A stretch of 15,156 nucleotides of DNA from NCBI GenBank assembly GCA_025934635.1, contig JAICWX010000214.1:1-15156 (forward strand), written 5' to 3'. The position numbers and the translations under genes were made by a program. Below, in pieces: positions 6,906-14,189 of the stretch. This stretch comes from Streptosporangiaceae bacterium (GTDB lineage Bacteria; Actinomycetota; Actinomycetes; Streptosporangiales; Streptosporangiaceae). The notes beneath the pieces are model-generated. The model was not told the DNA's origin and searched no databases. It saw nothing but the letters and a program-made list of their open reading frames with translations. Positions within the stretch are counted from its first letter, which is position 1. Every line of letters begins with the position of its first letter.

Positions 6906-7931
6906 TCAGGCGAAGTGATCCCAGCCGGGGAGGCCTGCGCGCGGCTGGCCGTCGAGGACGACGCCGCCGCCCGGGTCACCGGCTGGCCGGCGCACCATCC
7001 CGATGACCGTCCAGCGCGACGGGAGCCGGGTGCCGGACGGGAACGCCGCTACCAGGGCGTGATCCTCGCCGCCGGTCAGGACCCAGGTCAGCGCGTCGGT
7101 ATGGGCGGGGCGGGATACCTGACTCGTTCGGTCCCCAGGGTTGTGAAGGACGGCGGCGGCTACGGCGCGGGCGGCGTGCTGGAGCCGGTCACCTGGCCGC
7201 AGGGCGGCTGAGTCCAGGTCGATGAGCACGCGGCTGGCCCGCGCGATGTGGCCCAGGTCGGCCAGCAGGCCGTCGCTGACGTCGATCATGGCGGTGGCCC
7301 CCAGGGCGGCCGCTTCCGGGCCCGCGTCGTACGGCGGCGCGGGCCGTAGCTGCGCGGTGACCAGCGGATCTTCGGGCAGGCCGGCCTGCAGGAGGGCGAG
7401 GCCGGCGGCGGCGTGCCCGAGCGGGCCCGCTACCGCCACCAGGTCGCCGGGGCTGGCCCCGGAGCGCAGCACCGGAGCCCGGCCTTGCAGGTCGCCGAGG
7501 CCGGTCACGGCGAGCAGCACGCGGTCGGCCTGGGCGGTGTCCCCGCCGATCACGCTGGCGCCGGTGCGGGCGCACTCGGCGGCCAGCCCGGCGGTCAGTT
7601 CCCGGGCCCAGCTGACCGGCAGGCCGGGCGGGGCGGCCAGCGCGACCAGCAGGGCGGTCGGCACGGCGCCCATGGCCGCGCAGTCGGCCAGGCTGCGGGC
7701 CGCGGCCTTGTGCCCGACGTCGGCGGCGGACGACCAGTCGCGGCGGAAGTGCCGCCCCTCGAGCAGGAAATCGGTGGTGGCGACCACCCGGCCGTCCGGG
7801 GTGGCCAGCACGGCGGCGTCGTCACCGATGCCGACGAGCGTCCGCTCGTTCGCCGGCAGACCGGCGGATACCGTCCTGATCAGGCCGAACTCCCCCAGCG
7901 AAGCCAGCGTCGGCGGCTCGTTCGGTGTGAT
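6906..7931 (-). CDS. thiL: Thiamine-monophosphate kinase, apparent ATC start
   Basis: Phosphorylates thiamine monophosphate with ATP to make thiamine diphosphate. From 7931 the 341-residue product has the family N-terminus LGEFGLIR (12-19), the Mg-ATP motif GIGDDAAV (34-41), TTDFLLEGRHFRRDW, GGDTAQAD, MIDVSDGLLADL and TGGEDHAL. The oddity is the start. No ATG, GTG or TTG exists in frame between the upstream stop (TAG, 7977-7979) and GTG 7811, and starting at 7811 would delete the N-terminal region up to and including most of the GIGDDAAV motif. ATC at 7929-7931 lies 5 nt after a perfect GGAGGT, so I choose it; CTG 7907 is an alternative without an SD. A sequencing error turning ATG into ATC is possible. 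It diverges from the Lrp-domain gene. Confidence 0.9.
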   Translation of the reverse strand: MTPNEPPTLASLGEFGLIRTVSAGLPANERTLVGIGDDAAVLATPDGRVVATTDFLLEGRHFRRDWSSAADVGHKAAARSLADCAAMGAVPTALLVALAAPPGLPVSWARELTAGLAAECARTGASVIGGDTAQADRVLLAVTGLGDLQGRAPVLRSGASPGDLVAVAGPLGHAAAGLALLQAGLPEDPLVTAQLRPAPPYDAGPEAAALGATAMIDVSDGLLADLGHIARASRVLIDLDSAALRPGDRLQHAARAVAAAVLHNPGDRTSQVSRPAHTDALTWVLTGGEDHALVAAFPSGTRLPSRWTVIGMVRRPAGDPGGGVVLDGQPRAGLPGWDHFA

Positions 7932-7936
7932 GTCCC

Positions 7937-7942
7937 ACCTCC
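7937..7942 (-). promoter_or_regulatory. Shine-Dalgarno site that sets the thiL start
   Basis: On the minus strand GGAGGT is followed by GGGAC and then ATC. The 5-nt spacing is within the normal range. This is the only strong ribosome site upstream of the conserved LGEFGLIR segment, and it is the main reason for calling an ATC initiation codon. Confidence 0.65.
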
Positions 7943-7963
7943 GCCCCGGCGGGCGCGCGTTAC

Positions 7964-7977
7964 GTGGTCTGGACCAC
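7964..7977. promoter_or_regulatory. DasR-like (GntR/HutC) operator palindrome
   Basis: The sequence GTGGTC-TG-GACCAC is a perfect 6+2+6 inverted repeat. Its core TGGTCTGGACCA differs at one central base from the DasR operator core TGGTCTAGACCA known from Streptomyces. It lies between thiL and the Lrp-domain gene. It abuts possible -10 boxes for the latter (TACGGT 7978-7983, TAGCGT 7983-7988), so a bound repressor would block that promoter. Binding by DasR or any GntR protein is inferred. Confidence 0.5.
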
Positions 7978-8032
7978 TACGGTAGCGTGAGCGAGGCGGG
8001 GCGCCTGTCCCGCCATCCCCGGGAGGAACCTC

Positions 8033-8266
8033 ATGGTGGAGGCTTACATCCTCGTCCAGACCGAAGTCGGCAAGGCCGCTGACGTGGCCTCGCTCATCGG
8101 CAAGATCAGCGGCGTCACCCAAGCCGAGGACGTCACCGGCCCTTACGACGTCATCGTGCGCGCCCAGGCGGATAACGTCGACGAACTCGGCCGGCTGGTG
8201 GCCACGCACATCCAGTCCGTGCCCGGGATCACCAGGACGCTCACCTGCCCCGTGGTGCACATCTGA
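8033..8266 (+). CDS. Stand-alone Lrp/AsnC ligand-binding (RAM/SIAM) domain protein
   Basis: The 77-residue protein is a single alpha/beta RAM-type domain (EAYILVQTEVGK, then VTGPYDVIVRAQADNVDELG and HIQSVPGITRTLTC) with no helix-turn-helix. In full Lrp/AsnC regulators this domain binds amino acids and forms dimers or octamers. Stand-alone copies may act as small-molecule sensors or may co-assemble with full-length regulators; the job is unknown. The ATG start has GGAGG 6 nt upstream. The upstream region has two possible -10 boxes and the GTGGTCTGGACCAC palindrome. It is convergent with cofC and overlaps its 3' end by 26 bp. Similar genes occur near thiL in other actinobacteria, which suggests a conserved neighbourhood. 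Confidence 0.9.
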   Translation: MVEAYILVQTEVGKAADVASLIGKISGVTQAEDVTGPYDVIVRAQADNVDELGRLVATHIQSVPGITRTLTCPVVHI

Positions 8267-8903
8267 GCAGCTCGGCGGCCAGCGGCGCGCTGTGCGGGCC
8301 CAGCCCCAGCCCGGTCGCGCCGCGCAGGTCATCGGGCGTATCCACGTCCCGGCGGAGCCCCGGGATGCCATCCAGGGCGAGCTCGGCGGCGCCGCCCGCG
8401 GCGTGCCGCGCCCGGGACGCCAGGCCGAACGCGGGCTGGAAGGCCGTCCCCGGGCCCGCCGTGTACAGGGTCGTGCCGTCCCCGGCCGCGTCGGCCACGA
8501 ACGCGGTCGGCGCGGCCGCGGCGGCGTGCAGGGCCCGGCCGAGCTCGGCCGGGCGCAGCGCGGGCAGGTCGGCCGACAGCGCGGCCGTCCCCGAGCGGGG
8601 CCAGCGGGCGGCGGCGTACCCGGCGCCGTGCCGCAGCGCCGCGTTGAGCCCGGCGCGCGGCTCGTCCGGGATGATGAGGGCGCCCAGGGCGGCCAGCGCG
8701 ACCGCCGCGACCTGGTCGTCGGTGATGACGATCACACGGGCGGCCGGGCTTGCCGCGACCGCGGCGGTCACCGTGTCGCAGGCGAGCGCGAGCGCGAACT
8801 CGGCCCGCCGCGGGCCGGTGAGCTCCGCGAGCCTGGACTTGGCCTGGGCAAGCACCTTGACGGGCATCAGCACCGACCAGGTGATCGGGACATTGTCGGT
8901 CAT
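8241..8903 (-). CDS. cofC: 2-phospho-L-lactate (or phosphoenolpyruvate) guanylyltransferase
   Basis: GTP-dependent nucleotidyltransferase of coenzyme F420 synthesis, making the guanylyl-activated precursor (lactyl- or, in mycobacterial FbiD, enolpyruvyl-) that CofD/FbiA transfers to the deazaflavin Fo. The 220-residue protein has the family start LMPVKVLAQAKSRL (12-25), a central SADLPAL motif (110-116), GDGTTL (141-146) and the C-terminal DVDTPDDL. The ATG start has an AGGA site 8 nt upstream. It diverges from plsC across only 51 bp. Its last 26 bp are antisense to the end of the Lrp-domain gene. The other F420 genes (cofD, cofE, fbiC) are not in the window. The true substrate cannot be read from sequence. 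Confidence 0.92.
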   Translation of the reverse strand: MTDNVPITWSVLMPVKVLAQAKSRLAELTGPRRAEFALALACDTVTAAVAASPAARVIVITDDQVAAVALAALGALIIPDEPRAGLNAALRHGAGYAAARWPRSGTAALSADLPALRPAELGRALHAAAAAPTAFVADAAGDGTTLYTAGPGTAFQPAFGLASRARHAAGGAAELALDGIPGLRRDVDTPDDLRGATGLGLGPHSAPLAAELLRCAPRGR

Positions 8904-8954
8904 CTAGTTGATCCTGCCTCGACACCGGACCGCACGAACCAGGAGACTAGCTCC

Positions 8955-9794
8955 ATGACCACGCGTACTGGCGCTGGCCAGCCTACGTCCTACACGTACT
9001 CGCCGGGCTGGCGGCTGTTCTCGCGGATCATCCTGCACCCGGGGCTGCGGCTGCTGCTGAAGTTCCGCTGGTCGGGCAAGGAGAACATCCCGAAGACCGG
9101 CGGCATCATCCTGGCCCCGAACCACCTGTCCTACGCCGACTGGCCCGCGATCGCCCTGTTCAGCGACGGCTACGCGCACCGCTACCCGGTCTTCATGATC
9201 AAGTCAGCGATCTTCGAGGTGAAGGTCATCGGGCCGCTGATGTACAAGTTCGGCCAGCTGCCGGTGTTCCGCGGCCGGGGCGACGCGGGCCTGGTGCTCA
9301 AGAAGGCCGAGCAGGCGCTGCGCGCCGGGGCCTGCGTCATCGTCTACCCGGAGGGGACCGCGTCCCGCGACCCGGACCTGTGGCCGATGGTGGGCAAGAC
9401 CGGCGCGGCCCGGCTGGCGCTGACCACGGGGGCGCCGGTGGTCCCGATCGCGCAGTGGGGCGCGCAGGAGGTCCTCCCCTACGGGACCAAGAAGCCGCAC
9501 CTGTTCCCGCGCAAGACCGTGCGGATGGTGGCCGGGCCGCCGGTCGACCTGTCCGCCTACCAGGGCCAGCGCCTCGGCGCGTCGACGCTGCAGGCCGCGA
9601 CGGCCGACATCATGGCCGACATCACCGCCCTGCTGGCCAAGATCAGGCAGGAGACGCCCCCCGCCGCACCCTGGGATCTCGACGCGGGCGGCCGGGTTCC
9701 ATTGGACCGAACGAAAGGCCGTCCCGCCCCGCTGACGGACGTCAGCGAAGGCGGGGCCGAAGCCTCCTCCGGTTCCGACGCCGGCGGCGCATGA
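8955..9794 (+). CDS. plsC: 1-acylglycerol-3-phosphate O-acyltransferase (PlsC family)
   Basis: Membrane-associated acyltransferase that adds the second acyl chain to lysophosphatidic acid. The 279-residue protein has the catalytic HX4D box in NHLSYAD (56-62), the glycerophosphate-binding FRGRG (105-109), EGT (133-135) and APVVPIAQWG (160-169). The usual EGTRS is EGTAS here. After about residue 245 a Pro/Ser/Gly/Ala-rich tail follows, probably disordered. The ATG start has AGGAG about 9 nt upstream. Its stop overlaps the gpsA start (ATGA), so the two are translationally coupled and give a glycerophospholipid pair. The acyl acceptor could differ, since several PlsC-like paralogues are usual in actinobacteria. 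Confidence 0.92.
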   Translation: MTTRTGAGQPTSYTYSPGWRLFSRIILHPGLRLLLKFRWSGKENIPKTGGIILAPNHLSYADWPAIALFSDGYAHRYPVFMIKSAIFEVKVIGPLMYKFGQLPVFRGRGDAGLVLKKAEQALRAGACVIVYPEGTASRDPDLWPMVGKTGAARLALTTGAPVVPIAQWGAQEVLPYGTKKPHLFPRKTVRMVAGPPVDLSAYQGQRLGASTLQAATADIMADITALLAKIRQETPPAAPWDLDAGGRVPLDRTKGRPAPLTDVSEGGAEASSGSDAGGA

Positions 9795-10795
9795 AAGCCG
9801 CCGTGCTCGGGGCGGGCTCCTGGGGCACCACGTTCGCCCAGGTGCTGTGCGACGCGGGGACCCGCACCGTGCTGTACAGCCGCAGGCCTGCGCTCGCGAA
9901 GGCGATCACGGTCCAGCACGAGAACCCGGACTACCTGCCGGGGGTGGCGCTGACGCCGGCCCTGGACGCCACGCCGGATCCGGCCGAGGCGCTGGACGGG
10001 GCGGACCTGGTGGCGTTCGCGGTGACCGCGCAGACGCTGCGGGCCAACCTGGGCGAGTGGGCGCCGCTGCTGCCGCCCGGGGCGCTGCTGGTCAGCCTCA
10101 TGAAGGGGATCGAGCTCGGCACCCGGCAGCGGATGAGCTCGGTGATCGCCGAGGTTCTGGGCGCCGACCCGGCCCGGATCGCCGTGGTGGCCGGGCCGAA
10201 CCTGGCGGGCGAGATCATCCGGCGGGAATTCACCGCGGCGGTGGTGGCGTGTTCCGCGGAGTCCGGCGCGGTGGCCCTGCAGGAGGCGTGCCATACGCCG
10301 TACTTCCGGCCTTATACCAACACCGACGTGACCGGCTGCGAGCTGGGCGGGACGGTGAAGAACGTGATCGCGATCGCGGTGGGCATCGCGGTGGCCATGG
10401 GCCTGGGCGACAACACCCGGGCCACGCTGATCACCCGCGGGCTGGCCGAGATCGCCCGGCTCGGCTCGGCGCTGGGCGCGCAGGCGCAGACGTTCGCCGG
10501 GCTGGCCGGGATGGGCGACCTGGTGGCCACGTGCAGCTCGCCGCTGTCGCGGAACCGGACGTTCGGCGAGTACCTGGGCCGCGGCATGACGGTGGCGTCG
10601 GCGTCTTTGGCCATGAACCAGACGGCCGAAGGCGTGGCGTCGTGCGGGCCGGTGCTCGAGCTGGCCCGGTCGCACGGGGTCGAGATGCCGATCACCGAGG
10701 TGGTCGAGGCCGTCATGCGGGACCGGCTGCCGGTCGAGCAGGCGGCGTCGATGCTGGCGTCACGTTCGGCCAAGCCAGAGTGGTACGGTCCGTGA
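9791..10795 (+). CDS. gpsA: NAD(P)-dependent glycerol-3-phosphate dehydrogenase
   Basis: Reduces dihydroxyacetone phosphate to sn-glycerol-3-phosphate, the backbone of phospholipids. The 334-residue protein has the Rossmann motif GAGSWGTT (7-14), SLMKGIE with the conserved lysine (K105), AGPNLAGEI, GGTVKNVIAIAVG with the catalytic lysine (K190), GLGDNTRA (204-211) and AGMGDLVATC (239-248). Length and motif order are standard for GpsA. The ATG start overlaps the plsC stop by 4 bp, so it needs no ribosome site of its own. The next gene follows after 61 nt. Confidence 0.97.
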   Translation: MKAAVLGAGSWGTTFAQVLCDAGTRTVLYSRRPALAKAITVQHENPDYLPGVALTPALDATPDPAEALDGADLVAFAVTAQTLRANLGEWAPLLPPGALLVSLMKGIELGTRQRMSSVIAEVLGADPARIAVVAGPNLAGEIIRREFTAAVVACSAESGAVALQEACHTPYFRPYTNTDVTGCELGGTVKNVIAIAVGIAVAMGLGDNTRATLITRGLAEIARLGSALGAQAQTFAGLAGMGDLVATCSSPLSRNRTFGEYLGRGMTVASASLAMNQTAEGVASCGPVLELARSHGVEMPITEVVEAVMRDRLPVEQAASMLASRSAKPEWYGP

Positions 10796-10856
10796 ACTGG
10801 CACTCTGGATGGGTTGACTCGTTGCTGGCGGTGCCCAGATCGGCAGGTTTGATTCC

Positions 10857-12086
10857 GTGGAGATAGTGCGCAAGCAGAGCGGTGAGAACACGCGGGCCGT
10901 GCATCTCCCGGCGCCGCCGACGCCTGCCCAGCAGCCACTCGGCACCCCGGTGTACCGGACGGCGGCGTTCGCGTTCGGCTCGTCCGAGGAGTACCGGGCC
11001 GTCCTGAACGACGAGATGCCCGGCTACACCTACAGCCGGATCGACAACCCGACCGTGGACGCGTTCGCCCGGGCGGTCGCGGCGCTGGAGGGGGTGAACC
11101 TGCCGCGGTGGCCCGCGGCCCAGGCGTTCGCCTCGGGGATGGCCGCGATCAGCGGGGTGTTCTGGACTTTCGCCCGGGCCGGGGCGCACGTGGTGTGTTC
11201 TGGCGCGGTCTACGGCGGCACGTACTCGTTCTTGCGGAACGTGCTGTCGCGGTTCGGGGTGGAGACCGATTTCGTCGACATCACCGACCTTTCCGCAGTC
11301 GAGGCGGCGCTCCAGCCGACGACGCGGATCATCTACGCGGAGACCATCGCCAACCCGACCACGGCCGTGGCCGACCTGCGCAAGCTGGCCGAGATCGCGC
11401 ACGACGCCGGGGCGCTGCTGGTGGTGGACTCCACGCTGGCCCCGCCGGTGATCTGCCGGCCGCTCGAGCACGGCGCCGACCTGGTGGTGCACTCGGCGAC
11501 CAAGTACATCGGCGGCCACTCGGACGTCACCGGCGGCGTGGTCACCGGGCGGATCGAGCTGATCAGCAACATCCGCGGCATCCGGGTGGACACCGGCGCC
11601 TCGCTGGCGCCGGACGAGGCGTTCCTGCTGCGGCGGGGCCTGGAGACGCTGCCGCTGCGGGTCCGGCGGGCGTGCTCGACCGCCTCGGTGTTCGCCGCCG
11701 CGCTGTCCCGGCACCCGGCCGTCATGCGCATCGACTATCCGGGGCTGCCCGAGCATTCCGGGCACCAGGTGGCCAGGCGGCTGTTCGACGCGGGGCCGGA
11801 GGGAGTGCGGTTCGGCGCCATCGTGACGGTGACACCGCACGGCGGGCGCGAGGCGGGCATGGCGTTCGCCGACAAGCTGCGGCTCTCCCAGCTCGCGACC
11901 TCGCTGGGCGGCACGCACACGGTGGTCAGCCACGTCGCCTCCACCACGCACCGGCAGCTGGATGACCGGGCGCTGGCGGCCGGGGGGATCGATCCGGGCG
12001 CGGTACGCTTCTCCATCGGCCTGGAGGACGCGGAAGACCTCATTTCTGATGCGTATGTGGCCCTGGAGTCCCTCAGCAGGCCGTAG
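10857..12086 (+). CDS. Cys/Met metabolism PLP-dependent enzyme (cystathionine gamma-synthase/lyase type)
   Basis: Fold-type I pyridoxal-phosphate enzyme of the trans-sulfuration family. The 409-residue protein has YSRIDNPT (59-66), SGMAAISG (93-100), the ring-stacking tyrosine Y119 in AVYGG, the cofactor aspartate D191 in VVDST, and the Schiff-base lysine K216 in HSATKYIGGHSD. C-terminal SLGGTHTVVSHVASTTH also fits. Sequence alone does not separate cystathionine gamma-synthase, gamma-lyase, methionine gamma-lyase or O-acylhomoserine sulfhydrylase, so I give no symbol. The GTG start at 10857 has only a weak AGGT upstream. A TTGACT at 10814-10819 could be a -35, but no good -10 follows. It lies between gpsA and ddl on the same strand. 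Confidence 0.9.
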   Translation: MEIVRKQSGENTRAVHLPAPPTPAQQPLGTPVYRTAAFAFGSSEEYRAVLNDEMPGYTYSRIDNPTVDAFARAVAALEGVNLPRWPAAQAFASGMAAISGVFWTFARAGAHVVCSGAVYGGTYSFLRNVLSRFGVETDFVDITDLSAVEAALQPTTRIIYAETIANPTTAVADLRKLAEIAHDAGALLVVDSTLAPPVICRPLEHGADLVVHSATKYIGGHSDVTGGVVTGRIELISNIRGIRVDTGASLAPDEAFLLRRGLETLPLRVRRACSTASVFAAALSRHPAVMRIDYPGLPEHSGHQVARRLFDAGPEGVRFGAIVTVTPHGGREAGMAFADKLRLSQLATSLGGTHTVVSHVASTTHRQLDDRALAAGGIDPGAVRFSIGLEDAEDLISDAYVALESLSRP

Positions 12087-12135
12087 CCTGGTCGCTCAGC
12101 TCGGCTCTTGTGCCGGGTTCGGGACGGGAGGACGC

Positions 12136-13290
12136 GTGGGTCAGGAAAAGATCCGGGTCGCCGTGGTGTTCGGCGGCCGCAGCACCGAGCACGCCGTGTC
12201 CTGCGCGAGCGCGGGCCTGATCTTGTCGGCCATCGACCACGACCGCTACGAGGTGCTGCCCATCGGCATCGGCACCGACGGGCGGTGGGTGCTGGTGTCG
12301 GGTGACCCGGCCCGGCTGGCGCTGTCGTCCGGCTCGGTGCCGTCGGTGGAGTCGGTGGCCGTGCCGGGGTCCTCGATCGTGCCCCTGGCCGGTTCTTCCC
12401 TGCAGGTGACGAGCCCCGGCTCGGTGCCGCGGGACCTCGGCGCGGTGGACGTGGTGCTGCCGCTGCTGCACGGCGCCTACGGCGAGGACGGCACCATCCA
12501 GGGGCTGCTCGAGATGACCGGCACCCGGTACGCGGGGGCCGGCGTGTTCGCCAGCGCGGCCGGCATGGACAAGGAGTACATGAAGCTCCTCATGTCCGCC
12601 CGGGGCCTGCCGGTCGGCCCGTACGTGGTGGTGCGGGACCGGGAGTGGCGTGCTGGCGCTGGTGCTGGCCCGGATGCTGGCTCTGGCTCTGCTTCGAGTG
12701 AGCGCAAGCGGATCCTGGACGAGATCGCCGAGCTGGGCTGGCCGGTGTTCGTCAAGCCGGCCCGGGGCGGCTCGAGCATCGGGATCACCCGGGTGTCCGG
12801 CTTCGAGGAGCTGGAAGAGGCCATCGAGGCGGCCCGCGTGCACGACCCCAAGGTGCTGGTCGAAGCGGCCGTGGACGGGATCGAGGTCGAGTGCGCGGTG
12901 CTCGAGGGCCTCGACGGCGGGCCGCCCGAGGCGAGCGTGCCTGGCCAGGTGGTGGTGGACCCTGGTTCGGCGTTCTACGACTTCGAGGCCAAGTACCTGG
13001 CCGCGGCGACCACGATGCGGATTCCGGCGCCGGTTCCCGCTGATGCGGCGGCGGAGATCCGGCGGCTCGCCTGCGCGGCGTTCGACGCGATCTCCTGCGA
13101 AGGGCTGGCGCGGGTCGACTTCTTCTACACCGCGGCCGGGCAGGTGCTGGTCAACGAGATCAACACCATGCCGGGGATGACGCCCGCCTCGGGTTTCCCG
13201 ATGATGTGGGCCGCCTCCGGGCTGCCGCTGCCGCAGCTGGTCGACCGGATCATCCAGACCGCGCTGCGCAAGCGCCCCGGCCTGCGCTGA
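12136..13290 (+). CDS. ddl: D-alanine--D-alanine ligase
   Basis: Cytoplasmic ATP-grasp ligase that joins two D-alanines for peptidoglycan precursors. The 384-residue protein begins EKIRVAVVFGGRSTEHAVS, with the substrate-binding glutamate E18. It has LHGAYGEDGTIQG (111-123), KPARGGSSIGI (207-217), omega-loop YDFEAKYLAA with K286-Y287, and EINTMPGMTPASG near the end. The lysine-tyrosine pair is that of D-Ala-D-Ala ligases, not the histidine of VanA-type D-lactate ligases. The start is GTG at 12136 behind GGGAGG (4-nt spacer, rather close); reading frame upstream to 11962 overlaps the previous gene and is not real. Residues 172-187 form an Ala/Gly/Ser-rich insertion from a hexanucleotide-like repeat. 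A strong terminator follows. Confidence 0.96.
   Translation: MGQEKIRVAVVFGGRSTEHAVSCASAGLILSAIDHDRYEVLPIGIGTDGRWVLVSGDPARLALSSGSVPSVESVAVPGSSIVPLAGSSLQVTSPGSVPRDLGAVDVVLPLLHGAYGEDGTIQGLLEMTGTRYAGAGVFASAAGMDKEYMKLLMSARGLPVGPYVVVRDREWRAGAGAGPDAGSGSASSERKRILDEIAELGWPVFVKPARGGSSIGITRVSGFEELEEAIEAARVHDPKVLVEAAVDGIEVECAVLEGLDGGPPEASVPGQVVVDPGSAFYDFEAKYLAAATTMRIPAPVPADAAAEIRRLACAAFDAISCEGLARVDFFYTAAGQVLVNEINTMPGMTPASGFPMMWAASGLPLPQLVDRIIQTALRKRPGLR
12652..12693 (+). repeat. GCTGGC-type hexanucleotide repeat inside ddl
   Basis: Seven successive six-base units, mostly GCTGGC, GCTGGT or TCTGGC with one interruption (CCGGAT), encode the insertion AGAGAGPDAGSGSA. It lies between the central and ATP-binding parts of Ddl, where family members usually have a shorter loop. 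The frame is kept. Confidence 0.6.
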
Positions 13291-13326
13291 GCCTGGAGGC
13301 CCGGCCCCGCGCTGAGCCTGGAGGCC
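13284..13326. repeat. 25-bp direct duplication at the end of ddl
   Basis: GCGCTGAGCCTGGAGGCC occurs at 13284-13301, where it contains the ddl stop codon, and again at 13309-13326, an offset of 25 bp. The second copy is non-coding. It looks like a local tandem duplication of the gene end, just before the terminator stem. Confidence 0.8.
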
Positions 13327-13329
13327 GAG

Positions 13330-13380
13330 ACGGCCGCGGGCGGCGTCCGGGGTACTCCCCCGGATGCCGCCCGCGGCCGT
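13330..13380. terminator. Long bidirectional terminator between ddl and hup
   Basis: A 23-bp stem (one G-T wobble) with the 5-nt loop TACTC: the outer 15 bp, ACGGCCGCGGGCGGC against GCCGCCCGCGGCCGT, are perfect. It lies 39 nt after ddl and 24 nt after the convergent hup. There is no long T-run in either direction, as is common in high-GC actinobacteria. It can stop both transcripts. Confidence 0.8.
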
Positions 13381-13404
13381 TTGGCCGTTGCTTACTTCCT
13401 GGCC

Positions 13405-13692
13405 TTAGCCCTTCGGCTTGTCGCCGTTGACGAGGGCCTTGAAGTCCGCGCCGGGGCGGAACTTCGGCACCGAGGACTTCGGCACCTCGATGGTCGCGCC
13501 GGTGGCTGGGTTACGGGCCGTGCGAGCCGGACGCTCGCTCTTCTCGAAGACGCCGAACCCGGTGATAGCGACCTTGTCGCCGCTTGCCACCGCGGACTGG
13601 ATGGTCTCGAGCACCGCGTTCAGAGCTTCGGTCGCGGACTTCTTGTCCCCCAGCCGTCCCGAGATCGCGTCGATCAGATCACGCTTGTTCAT
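13405..13692 (-). CDS. hup: HU family DNA-binding protein
   Basis: Nucleoid-associated protein that bends and compacts DNA as a dimer. The 95-residue product begins MNKRDLIDAISGRLGDKKSATEALNAVLETI. It contains the HU signature GFGVFEKSERPARTARNPATG and the DNA-binding arm ending KFRPGADFKALVN. It is the short form, without the lysine/alanine-rich C-terminal tail seen in HupS or mycobacterial HupB. The ATG start has AGGAG 6 nt upstream. A good promoter lies at 13763-13791, giving a leader of about 60 nt. It is convergent with ddl and stands apart from leuD by about 760 bp. Confidence 0.97.
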   Translation of the reverse strand: MNKRDLIDAISGRLGDKKSATEALNAVLETIQSAVASGDKVAITGFGVFEKSERPARTARNPATGATIEVPKSSVPKFRPGADFKALVNGDKPKG

Positions 13693-13762
13693 GGTTCACT
13701 CCTGCGCTTCCCCCACAGGTCGCGTGGGCTCCGATTAGGGTTCGCGACCTCTGACCTGCCCG

Positions 13763-13791
13763 AAAGTAGGCGATCAAACGCCGATGCACAA
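13763..13791 (-). promoter_or_regulatory. Putative hup promoter
   Basis: On the minus strand the -35 box TTGTGC (13786-13791) is 17 nt from the -10 box TACTTT (13763-13768). The expected transcript start is near 13756, about 63 nt before the hup ATG. The DNA just upstream (13790-13890) is clearly more A/T-rich than the rest of the window, as expected for an active promoter with upstream control sequences. Confidence 0.5.
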
Positions 13792-14189
13792 TAACCATGG
13801 CCACATTCGCCGGCGTGTCGGGCAATATCACACGTCCCTGCATCCAGCGGCTATACGCAATGTAATCAAATGCCGGTTATCGATTACCTTGCGCTTACCC
13901 CCTAGGTCAGAAGCGTGATCGGCGCCGCGGGGTCCCGTGCGGGGCCGCGACACCGTCTCGCGACGTGAGATTGCCGGCCGCGTAACCGGCTCGCGACGCC
14001 GCGGGGGTACGCCAGCCCCGGCGCCCGGACGCGATGCCAGACGCGGGCCGGAACGCCATTGGTCCGCCATTTCGTCCCCGGCACAATGGGACGCGGGGTG
14101 GCGCTGCTGCGGCGATTCCCTCGCTCGCGGGGCGGGTGGTGCCCGTGATGCGTTTGGGATCGGCTCGCCGTCTCCAGGCCGACGCGATT

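Noticed and set aside
7932..8032. TPP riboswitch upstream of thiL
   Set aside because: The leader is short and lacks the conserved CTGAGA and related thi-box elements on either strand.
9557..10675. 372-codon minus-strand frame opposite plsC and gpsA
   Set aside because: Antisense to two clear genes; composition is typical of a shadow frame.
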